This document shows, in pieces, positions 11,734-20,816 of a stretch of 64,000 bases of DNA. The stretch lies in NCBI GenBank assembly GCA_002812745.2, contig NCSJ02000207.1, positions 1-64,000 of the forward strand, in the 5' to 3' direction. Each line of letters starts with the position of its first letter. Within the stretch, counting starts at the first letter, position 1. The notes under the pieces are model-generated. The model was not told the DNA's origin. It did no database searches and saw only the letters and a list, made by a program, of their open reading frames with translations. The stretch comes from Scytalidium lignicola (taxonomy: Eukaryota > Ascomycota > Leotiomycetes). The position numbers and the translations under genes were made by a program.

Positions 11734-13034
11734 AGTATGAGCCCTGGATAGATTACTAGGTAACTTACCTCTCTCCTACTCCAACCATCTCGTTCCATCT
11801 CTTTGTCTAATAGTGGTTTCAAATATTAGTGATACCAAATTTTCTCAAATGTTGAAGGATAAAAAGGTCGGATTTAAAATAGAACAACATGGTAGAAGAC
11901 ATAGATATTCACTAGCCCGCTGAGATTGACAAGTCAGGATAGAAATCTTTAGTACTCCATATTTCTTGTATTAGAGCTAAAGTGAATTATTGCGTAGCTG
12001 ACTAAGGAGTATTATAACGTAAAATTCAAAGGAAAAACAATATAATACTTAGGTGGTTATCCCCTTCGCAGACTAGACGGATAGAATTTGTATCCTCTGA
12101 GGATGTTCTAGTGGTTCATTAGAGGAGTATAAAAGAAGAGTATGAATGGAGACCCGCCCGGCCCTCCTTTGTTGGATCATAATTAGTTTCTATGGAAGGC
12201 CATGATTTGTGCAGGTCTGGAAGGACAATAAAAATTTCTCATAGTTGAGATTGATAACTCAATCAAAACAAGATTGCCTTCAGCTCAACCTTTTCTAGCC
12301 CTTATCAAACAACCACTGAAATAAGATCACCTAACAACAGTCTCTATGAGATAAGGATGCATATCAAAGTAATTTTCTGAGAGAAGTAGATATAAAAGTA
12401 AACAGAAAATTTTACCTGGACTTTTGAGGACAAAAAAATTATCCTGAAATTGTGGACTCTACCATACTTAAGGTATGATTGCCTGGTATATGTTCTTTAA
12501 AGTGGTTGTTTAGAAGAAAGTCAGGCCGATATTTTTATATTTGACTCTTTCCGTGCACTGTCTATTTATGTTGAGCACATCAAGTCTGAAAAGTTAGTAT
12601 ATCCCAAAAGTAGATAAGAATATTATAATATCAACTCGAGTTTGTTCTCTGATAAACCTATTAGCTTCAAAATGCAAGGGAGCAGGGGTTTTGATGGTAT
12701 CATAGAACGTGCAACTGAAAATCCACCATTGTGCCGTTTATTGAGTTTGTGATTGTACAGATATACAAAGNAAAAAAGGTTTGCCGTTCTCGCAGTAAGA
12801 CCACATCGAGAACACCCCGATTGGAATTGTGCTCACTCATCCTTCCGTCCACAAGACTTATCGAGCTCAGCCCACGAGAGCACACGCTCACACATACACG
12901 CACAGAGGCTGAGTTCTCTCTTTCAACCCCACCAACGTATCCGTTCTAACCCGAAAAAAACATATACCTCATTGCGCAACCTCTTTTGTGTTCTAGAATC
13001 CCGTCACGCCAGCATCCATGTTCCCCGGATATGA

Positions 13035-13800
13035 TTAATGGTGTGCCGAAGGCTCGCCTCTGTATCCTACAAGCTTCATCCTACCGATCATCTCACCAAC
13101 AGTGAAGAATCCTAGCACTTCAGCAAATATAACACCGCCAGCAGCCAATTGGCTGGCGTTAACGTTGCGGATCTGGTTGATAACGTTGGAAGGGGTCGAG
13201 GATGCTCCCGAGAGTAAACGGCTTGGATCTCGGACGCTCTTAACCAAGGTCTGGAAGTATTGTTGGAATGTAGTCACTGGACTGTTTGAAGGGTAATTAG
13301 TAGAGTAAAATTTAAGATAGATTCGCCAGGGTAAATCTTACGGAGGTGCCATCTTTTGAGCATGGAAGACAAGCTTCGAGAGTTCCAATCCGACACGAGC
13401 GTAGTAGACGGCAAGAGGGATTTGTCCTATTGCATCAAAATCAGTATCAACATCCACCATTCATGACCTCTCATCATCAATTGCATCAGAGAGCTACTTT
13501 GGCAAGCTCAGTTATGGCAATATGGAGTATTAAAGACTTACGCTCAACAAAACCAATTAACCTGCCAGTTCGACCACCGACCTTCCCTAGAGCATTACCA
13601 ACACCCTTTACAGCACCGCTGATAGCTGGACCCGCTGCAGAAGTCACCCGTGATAGACCTTCCGTGGCCTTAGATCTGAGTTCTTGAGCTTTCGCAGCGG
13701 CATCTTTGCTGGTTGAGGACTCGAATCGACGAGTTACCGTCCGTCCGGAGCCGGAAAGCTTCTTTGCCCTCAGAGCAGAGCGAGAGAGCGATAACGACAT
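13035..13800 (-). CDS. ATP20: Mitochondrial ATP synthase subunit g
   Basis: Three exons on the minus strand (13800-13542, 13426-13342, 13281-13035) give 196 aa with GT-AG junctions. Subunit g sits in the membrane part of mitochondrial F1Fo-ATP synthase and helps form dimers that shape cristae. The first 30 residues are Arg/Ser-rich and lack acidic residues, fitting a targeting sequence. The exon 2 segment (IPLAVYYARVGLELSKLVFHAQKM) is typical of the family. The C-terminal helix carries the GxxxG dimer motif as GEMIG. An in-frame ATG at 13887 would add 29 residues with no resemblance to the family, so 13800 is preferred. Confidence 0.9.
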
Positions 13801-14165
13801 TGTGGATGATGCGCAGCAGGAACGGGGAGAGGAATTGATGGGATCCTTTGGGGTATTCGGGGTCTGCGGGTGGTGGCGCGATGACAATTGAGAGAATGAG
13901 GGTGGTGTCGTGAGTGAGGTCGTGATACTTTTTCGTTCGGCCGGGAAGATTTGGGATTGAATTGGTTAGTCAGCAAGGCACGAGCTTTGAGCGAATAGAA
14001 ATTTGGCCTCAGCTCTCGAGCCTCTTCCGGTCTTTCACATCAAACGACGTCTGGATAAAGCGAATTGTTATCGTGGTTCAAATTCCATGTGATCACAGTC
14101 AATCATGTATTCTAAAGCTATAGTATGCGATCATTACGAATCTAGTTTGTTCTCTAGAATTACAA
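13801..14165. other. Short intergenic region: promoter of ATP20, 3' flank of the dehydrogenase
   Basis: It lies between the ATP20 start and the stop of the next gene, both on the minus strand. It must hold the ATP20 promoter and the upstream gene's 3' UTR. Nothing else was seen. Confidence 0.6.
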
Positions 14166-15343
14166 TCAATCCTCACTCTTTATCTGCACCTTAATAGCTC
14201 CTGTCTTTGGATTCGCAGCGGTCTCGAAAGCTTTCACAGCATCCTCCAGATTAAATCGATGAGTTACCAACTTCTTCATATCAATAACACCAGACTGGAC
14301 AAGCCGGATGGCTCTTGGCCAGGTATTGCAATATCGGTATTGAAATTGTAGGTCGATTTCCCGAACGCTCAGTCGCATGAATGGGATATTCATCTCGTTC
14401 TTCCCGACTCCAATCACGAAGACCTTGCCGCCGAACTTGACCGCCCAGATCGCAGTTGACACACTACTTTCGACACCTGTGCATTCGAGTGCAATAGCAG
14501 GCTCAATTCCACCAAATTTTTCTTGTATAGCCTTAGCTGATTCTTCTGCGGACACCCTCTCGACCTTGTGCGTGATGACTGATGGGACAAGCTCTTTCGC
14601 AAACGCTAACCTTCCCTCATCGATGTCGGTGATCACAATGGGGCATGCTCCGGCAGCTTGACAGCACAGCAACGAGATGAGACCAATCGGACCTGCGCCA
14701 CAAATCAGAACAGGATCCCCCAGTCTAACTCCAGACCGTTGCATTGCTGCCAGTGCTACGCTCAAAGGCTCCAGCAGGGCCCCGTCTTCAAATGACATGT
14801 TGCCAATCTTATGACACCATATTGCTAGATGGTTTACATATCTCCGGAGCAGTCCTGGGACTGGTGGAGTAGACAAGAACAACACCTTCTCGCAGCCGTT
14901 GTATCTTCCCGTGAGGCACGGTTCGCACTCGTTGCAGATGATGTTGGGCTCGATGGCAACCCTATCTCCCACTTTCAGGTGCTCAACCGAGGGATGGACA
15001 GCCAATACTACTCCTGCGGATTCGTGCCCAAGGATGTGTGTGTCCTCGACAATCATGGGACCGATGCAGCCAGCATGCCAGAAATGAACATCGGAGCTTT
15101 AGTTTCTCTGGTGTCAGACAAAGTTGGAAAAGAATGGAGGCACATTTTCACTCACCCGCAGATTCCAGTGCTCTTGATTGCCACAGTCACTTCCCCTGGC
15201 TTCAAAGTATCACCCTTGACCACACTTTCCAGACCTGGCTCCGCTTCTGCGACCCAGAGGTCATGCTGGGGATTTGTGAAGACGCCAATATTTGCTTTCG
15301 ATGGCTTTTCTACACTATTTATCTCCGTCGCTGATGGACTCAT
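14166..15343 (-). CDS. lad1/ladA: L-arabinitol 4-dehydrogenase (zinc-dependent MDR family)
   Basis: Two exons (15343-15156 and 15096-14166) give 372 aa, the usual length. The enzyme oxidises L-arabinitol to L-xylulose with NAD+ in the fungal L-arabinose catabolic pathway in the cytosol. Catalytic zinc ligands are visible as Cys in GICGSD (the intron splits this motif), His-Glu in GHES and Glu in LEPLS. Four structural-zinc cysteines follow in CNECEPC...C. The Rossmann motif is GAGPIG, followed by ITDIDEGRL, whose acidic Asp fits NAD+ preference. The segment [11 protein letters not shown] is characteristic of L-arabinitol dehydrogenases; sorbitol or xylitol dehydrogenase is the less likely alternative. 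The promoter is shared with the divergent 2-hydroxyacid dehydrogenase. Confidence 0.9.
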
Positions 15344-16619
15344 GGTGGCTCAGAATGTGTCCTAGCTATGTTTTGCTATTTATATATTCGTACGGCAAGA
15401 GAAAATGTGGGGTATAAATTTCCACGGGAACTTTCCAAGTTAAGGTCAAGAAGTAACTATGCTGTGTTTATCAGGTCAAGAATCGTCAATGGTAGTTTTT
15501 CGGGAAGTCAAGAGGTAGGTTGATATGTGTACTCCGTATGAGTGAATGAATGAATGAATGGCCGAGTTATCCAGATAGTCCGGCAGCCCTCCGCATTTTA
15601 AACTGGTACTCCAAAGCTACATAGGGGACGGGCGGTACAAGCTCTAAATACCGTCGTCGATGCGCTGATCCACGAATAGGCGATCGTACATAGTTACCGC
15701 GAGGATGTGGTGGCTTCTTTGACTACGTTGCAAGGGAAAACTGGATCCTCCAACCTGGTGGAGCAGAAGTATTGTTGCTCGAGATGCGTGGTTCCTGTGA
15801 TCGGCGAGTGCTAGGTCTGGCAGACGATGGGCCCCTTGCACCTCCTCGACCAAAGCCAGAGCATCCCAATTGTGTCGGCGGCAGAAAACCCGACCCTTTC
15901 CGCCTAGCAGCTGGTCGAGTAGAGCTTTTTGTTGCATGCGCACCAATCACCATCTTTCAATCCCGATCTTTTGCTCTGCCCCTCCTCGACACAGTGAATT
16001 GCTGTTGGAAGCGCTTCCCCACCGGAGAGATTTTCGCCGTTTGCTCTGGTGGACTCATTGGGATACTGGTAGATACGCATATGCGATATATGAGCGGCCC
16101 ACTGCTCTCCGGTTCAGTTTCACCCCTCTTACTTCATTTGGGCGAGTTGATGGTACGGAGGTACGTACTCGGTAATTTATATCTGTGCCTGAGGCCTTAA
16201 GACTTTGAAGCATTTTGTGGCGCATGAGAAGAGGAAGTTGCTGACTAAGGAGGGGCTGTTTCTTTATCCCACTGTTGCTGCGTCATGAGGCTCATTGTGG
16301 CTCAATTGCCGGTAGTAGCAGCTGTGATGATACAATATCCGGGGCAAGTCACGAAAGAGCTCTACGACCCATATACGAGGTTTATAGGGGTTAATTAGTA
16401 AGAAAGGGAGGTAACGAATAGGGTACGATAATGCGTCTCCTCTTTGTCAGATCGCAATCGCAACTTCTCCTGCGATACAAAAAGGATATCCCCATACCCG
16501 CCTCCACTACCGAACCCCACCATCTCCAGGTTTCAACTTCTCCTCTCACCAGCAAAAGCATCATCCAGAAAAACATCAGGTTCATTCATCATAATAATAT
16601 AAAATCAGGCATTGCCAAA
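15344..16619. other. Divergent intergenic region between lad1 and the 2-hydroxyacid dehydrogenase
   Basis: This 1.28-kb region separates two divergently transcribed metabolic genes. It holds a TATA-like element near the lad1 start (15377-15387), a GTGGGG word at 15407-15412 that fits the CreA carbon-repressor consensus SYGGRG, and a (TGAA)4 repeat at 15543-15558. ORFs at 15772-16200 show no protein character. Confidence 0.55.
15377..15387 (-). promoter_or_regulatory. TATA-like box of lad1
   Basis: On the minus strand the sequence reads ATATATAAATA and ends 34 bp before the lad1 start codon. That implies a very short leader, or a start site that does not depend on it. Confidence 0.35.
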
Positions 16620-17739
16620 ATGTCAGCTCAATCTCCCATTCAAATTGCCGTTCTCGACGACTACTTCTCCATCACGCAGAAGCACTTCGCAGCTCTCGAT
16701 CCAGCGCAATTCAAAGTCACGGTTTTCAAAGATGCCTTTCTCCCATTCAACCACCCGGCAACTCCCCAATCTGCCAAAGATAACCTAATTCAAACCCTGA
16801 AACCCTTTACCATAATCAGCACCATGCGCGAACGTACCCCTTTCCCCGCAGACCTGCTTCGATCTCTACCAAACCTCAAATTCCTCCTCACAACTGGCCT
16901 TCGCAATGCCGCAATCGATACAAATGTCGCAAAAGAACTCGGGATCCGCGTCGTTGGCGCCACGGAGACAGGACGATTGTCCTACGAGCCTGGAACTCCT
17001 AAGCCAAAGACTCGAGCGGGCCCAGACAGTACCACGCAGCATGCCGTAGCCCTGATCCTTGGTATTGCACGTAACATCGCGCTCGATGATGCAGTGGTGA
17101 AGAATGGTGGATGGCAGACCGAGCTAACGACCTCACTCTCAGGGAAAGTATTTGGCTCCGTGGGATTGGGCCGGCTGGGAGTCAATGTCGCTAGAATCTT
17201 GTATCTTTCTTTCGGGATGAGGATTATTGCTTGGAGCAGTAGTCTCACGCAAGAAGCTGCCGATGAGAAGGCCAAGGCTGCTGGATTACCCGTTGTAGAT
17301 GAGGAGACTGGAGAGAAGACATTCAAGGTTGTGAGCAAGGAGGAATTATTCTCCACTGCGGATGTAGTCAGCGTGCATTACGTCTTGTCGGACAGATCGA
17401 GGGGAATGATTACCTCCAAGGAATTGGAACTTATGAAGCCTCTCTCTTTCTTCATTAATACTTCTCGTGGCCCGCTTGTCGTGGAAAAAGATCTCTTGGA
17501 CGTGTTGAAAAAAGGCAAGATCCTCGGCGCTGCAATCGATGTTTTTGAAATTGAGCCCCTACCCAAAGACAGTGAATGGAGAACGACTCAATGGGGCGTG
17601 AATGGNAAAAAGTTACGTGCTACTAAGTCCCCATATGGGGTACGTTGAACGGGCTGTCATGAATGAATGGTACGCGTCACAGGTAGATAATATCAAACGG
17701 TGGAAGAAGGGCGAGGAGTTGCGCGCTGTGCTCGCGTAG
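16620..17739 (+). CDS. D-isomer-specific 2-hydroxyacid dehydrogenase (frame broken by an N)
   Basis: The protein begins at 16620 in good start context (AAAATG). Members reduce 2-keto acids or oxidise D-2-hydroxy acids with NAD(P)H. The coenzyme motif GLGRLG lies near residues 182-187, the substrate Arg near 283 (NTSRGP) and the conserved Glu in DVFEIEPL near 310. As written, the frame ends early at TGA just after an N at 17606. If that N is an extra base, the reading continues through SPHMGYV, which supplies the catalytic His, to a TAG at 17737-17739 (372 aa). So the break is most likely a sequencing artefact, not a pseudogene. An in-frame ATG at 16431 would add 63 residues resembling a mitochondrial presequence. 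Substrate cannot be told from sequence. Confidence 0.85.
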
Positions 17740-18230
17740 AATAATAGATAACCCATAAAACACCAAGTAGTAGATATGAGAAATCATAATCAGGAATATC
17801 TAGCAAACATTATTATATGTATTAAGTCAACGAGGACAATAATATCCTTATCTTCCTCGTCTTTCTAGTCTCGAATTAGGTAAGTCAATGAGAAATGCGC
17901 TGTCTCTGTGGAAAGGGGGTTATCAATGAAAAACGAAAGGAAAGAAAATATATAATCCCGAATTGGAACGACCAATGGTGGAAGGTTACCTTATTCCACA
18001 CCTCATCAAACATGGAAAACACATAAAAGCAAAACAAAAGNAAAACGCCGTAACAATGGGAATTTCTCAAGACGAAGCAGTCTCCTTCAAAAATCACAAT
18101 TAGCCAACCCTTCATCCCATCTCATTTATCAAAAACGCTCCAAACTTAAGTCATCATCCCTATCGTCTCTCAACAATCCCAATTTATCCAAGACCATTAC
18201 CACCCAAAAAGGGGCATCCAGAGCAAAGCA
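17740..18230. other. Convergent 3' intergenic region
   Basis: This is 491 bp of AT-rich sequence between the 3' ends of two convergent genes, with one N at 18041. It presumably holds both 3' UTRs. No other feature was seen. Confidence 0.6.
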
Positions 18231-19558
18231 TCAACAACATCCCCTATTCCTCCTCCTAGTACCTCCACTGAGCGTAAACACTTCCTCCCACTCCCTCAAC
18301 CCGCCCCCACTCCAATTCCCACTCTTAGTCCCTCTTCTTCTCCTCCTCGTCCCTGAATCCCCCGTCATCCCGCTCTTAACACTGCTCCCGTCCGCGCCAG
18401 CCCAGCCCGCATCGCCATACTGGATCCCACTCATAGGATCATCAGGATCAATTTCTCCAAGCTCAATCTTCGTCAAGATCATCCGCGCCAATCGTCCGAA
18501 TACCTCGTCGACATTCTCACCAGATAAGGCGCTAACTTCGACTGAGACGGGGATATTGGCTGAGGATGCCCAGCGCGCGGCTTCTTCTGCAGATACTTCG
18601 CGACCATCAGGTGCGACGGTGGCTTTGAGCTGTGTCCCGAGACCCATTCCACCACCGCCTGCGGTACTGGATGATGCGAAGGAAGGAGAGCCCACTGACA
18701 TTGGGAACTGGGAGGATTTGCTGGAAACGCTTGAGGGTGTGGCGGGTGGCACGGAGGAGGAGAGGTCGATTAGGTGTTCGTCGCTTTCATTTGCTAAGTC
18801 TAGCTTATTGCCAACGAGCAGAACAGTCAGGTTAGGTGATGCTAGTGCGCGTGCGTCGTTGACGAAGGATGGAAGGCTGGTGAAGGTGCTATGGGACGTG
18901 ATATCGTAGACTAGAATTGCGCCGGCTGCGCCGCGGTAGTAGGAGCGTGAGACAGAGCGAAAGCGTTCAGTACCTGCTGTGTCCCATAGCTAGGAAGGTC
19001 GTCAGTGTTTGTTGTTTTTTATTCAAAAGAGGTTGCGATTGACATGGAAATTTGAGAAGACGAAAAATTGGATGAAGGAGAAGGAATATCTACTTGTAAC
19101 TTTATCCGCTTCCGCCTTGCTCCAGTTCCAACCCTTATGATCTTGGTTGCAAACTCTACGCCAATTGTTTGCGAAGATAGAATCCTCCATTCATTCTTGA
19201 CAAAGCGGTGCAGGAGACAAGACCTGGTTTGGTGTTTGTTAGCCCATATGTCTTGTGTATCTATCCCGTATTAATCCAATATAGCAGCTTCAATGGCATC
19301 TAAGCTCGAAATAATAAGGCGAGAGTAAGGTATCAGTCGACATACTTTCCGCTCCCACTTGGACCCAGCAAGATGATCTTAGCCAAATAATCGTACATAC
19401 TTCCTAGCTCCTACATCATTATCTGTTAGCGACAACTTATAGATCTAACACAGAACAGCATTTGCCCCAGAGCGCATAAACATAAGAGCACATACCTGGT
19501 TCTGCACGGTATCTGCCGACTGCTCGCTGGCAGCGGACGATTTCCGAGGGCGCACCAT
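18231..19558 (-). CDS. ypt4-like: Rab4/Ypt4-like small GTPase with a long insert and tail
   Basis: Four exons (19558-19496, 19410-19346, 19223-19094, 18989-18231) give 338 aa with consistent phases. Rab GTPases direct vesicle traffic; the Rab4/Ypt4 group acts in endosomal recycling. All G motifs are present: P-loop GPSGSGKS (37-44), the switch I Thr in QTIGVEF, WDTAG (88-92), NKLD (147-150) and SAL (239-241). The C terminus ends in Cys-Cys, the double geranylgeranylation signal that anchors Rabs in membranes. The protein is much longer than a normal Rab (about 200-215 aa). About 60 extra residues, rich in Ser, Pro and Gly, lie between NKLD and SAL, and the tail is also extended and basic (RRRRRG). 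The small first exons rest on splice reasoning; the MVRPRKSS start is the first ATG that joins in frame. Confidence 0.87.
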
Positions 19559-19946
19559 CCTGCTCGACACTTTTGAGAATATCTGTACCAGCGCACGCAC
19601 TTCCAGAGTATCCGGTTCGTTGCGGAGTATTTGTTTTGTGATATCTCTTCTTGGTGGTGGTTTGCTTTCAGTTCTGTGCTTAATAGCCCAAGACGTCCCT
19701 ACTCCTGCTAGACCCTGGTGCAACGTCGTCACCAGAAACGTCTAGGCTCGCTTGTCTTATCGTTTTGGTAAGCTACAGTGGGTATGGCGGATGCTAGGCC
19801 ACATTAGGGCAAGCGCTGCTGACGGTGTTTGGACCTCGGCTTAGAGGACTGGTGATGATATCACACGCTCTGGGGGACATGTGTCGCAGTATCATCTTGG
19901 GTAGAAGTGGATTGATTTCCTTTCCTTTTCCTCGAAAGAATTCAAA
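19559..19946. other. Divergent promoter region between the Rab and SDR genes
   Basis: These 388 bp separate two divergent starts. A CT-rich tract (TTTCCTTTTCCTC) directly precedes the SDR start, as is common in fungal leaders. No specific site is recognised. Confidence 0.55.
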
Positions 19947-20816
19947 ATGAAGATTGAAGGAAGAACGTTTGTGGTCTCGGGAGGGTATGTAGACTATTCC
20001 AATTCACTCCATTTGGTCCTTTTGTCTTTGCTATTTGTGCTGATTGATAAATTGCTGTTTAGTGCCTCCGGTCTTGGCCGTGCCTGTGTTGTCGACATCG
20101 TCCGTGATGGCGGTTATGTTGCAGTTCTAGATATGAATGAGGAAAACGGCAATGCACTGGTTAAAGAGCTGGGAAACGACAAGACACGGTTCTTTCAGAC
20201 AAATGTGCTCGAGACGGAAAGTATTGCGTCTGCTGTGAAGGGAACACTGGGATGGGTTAAAGAGACTGGCAAGGAGGTTGGGGGTGTGGTCGCTGCTGCA
20301 GGTGTGTCAACTCCAGCTAAGATCATCGATCGGAACTTCCAACCGATGTCTCTCGACGACTATGACTTCGTGATGGGCGTCAATGTCAGAGGAACGATCG
20401 ATCTGATCCGCCAAGTCGTTCCGCACATGGCCCAGACAAAACCAGACAATGAAGACGGAGAAAGAGGCGTCCTGATACTAGTTTCTTCATCTGCTGCATT
20501 TGATGGACAACCCGGACAGGTCTCATATAGTGCTTCGAAGGGAGCCATTGCATCCCTCACACTACCTCTCACGCGAGATCTCGCTCGCTATGGAATTCGA
20601 GTTGTTACCATAGCCCCTTCACTTTTTGACTCGGCGATGACAGCGATGATGTCGGACAAGGTGCGTGCTAGTTTGGCTCGAGTTATGGAATTTCCAGTTA
20701 GGCCTGGACGGCCACATGAGTTCTCGAAGTTGGTGAAGCAGGGGATCGAGAATATCATGCTGAATGGCGTGGTTTTAAGATTAGACGGTGGCATGAGGAT
20801 GCCCAGCAAGATGTAA
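19947..20816 (+). CDS. Short-chain dehydrogenase/reductase, HSD10 / 3-hydroxyacyl-CoA dehydrogenase type 2-like
   Basis: Two exons (19947-19984 and 20063-20816) give 263 aa. SDR hallmarks: N-terminal cofactor motif GGASGLG created by splicing, Asp in VLDMNEE after the second beta strand (NAD preference), the AAAG element, catalytic Ser in LVSSSAAFDG, and YSASK with the catalytic Tyr and Lys. The FDGQPGQVSYSASKGA arrangement and closing LDGGMRM resemble type-2 3-hydroxyacyl-CoA dehydrogenases, which act on short acyl-CoAs or steroids in mitochondria; no clear mitochondrial presequence is seen. The 78-nt intron is a multiple of three without a stop, so retention would leave an open frame but destroy the cofactor motif. 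The function assignment within SDRs is moderate. Confidence 0.87.
   Translation: MKIEGRTFVVSGGYVDYSNSLHLVLLSLLFVLIDKLLFSASGLGRACVVDIVRDGGYVAVLDMNEENGNALVKELGNDKTRFFQTNVLETESIASAVKGTLGWVKETGKEVGGVVAAAGVSTPAKIIDRNFQPMSLDDYDFVMGVNVRGTIDLIRQVVPHMAQTKPDNEDGERGVLILVSSSAAFDGQPGQVSYSASKGAIASLTLPLTRDLARYGIRVVTIAPSLFDSAMTAMMSDKVRASLARVMEFPVRPGRPHEFSKLVKQGIENIMLNGVVLRLDGGMRMPSKM

Larger units (their letters stand above)
5892..13034. other. AT-rich gene desert with decayed relics
   Basis: The first 800 bases are mixed in composition. From about 6.7 kb the sequence turns AT-rich with many TA dinucleotides and dense stops on both strands. No intact gene is visible. Two stretches keep coding-like texture broken by stops (8213-9313 and 11587-11733, listed separately). 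The pattern fits old repeats degraded by C-to-T mutation (RIP), but no base counts were made. N bases occur at 7458, 7988 and 12771. Confidence 0.6.

Noticed and set aside
15772..16200. 142-codon ORF between lad1 and the hydroxyacid dehydrogenase
   Set aside because: No motif, overlapping frames are equally open, and the position fits a divergent promoter.
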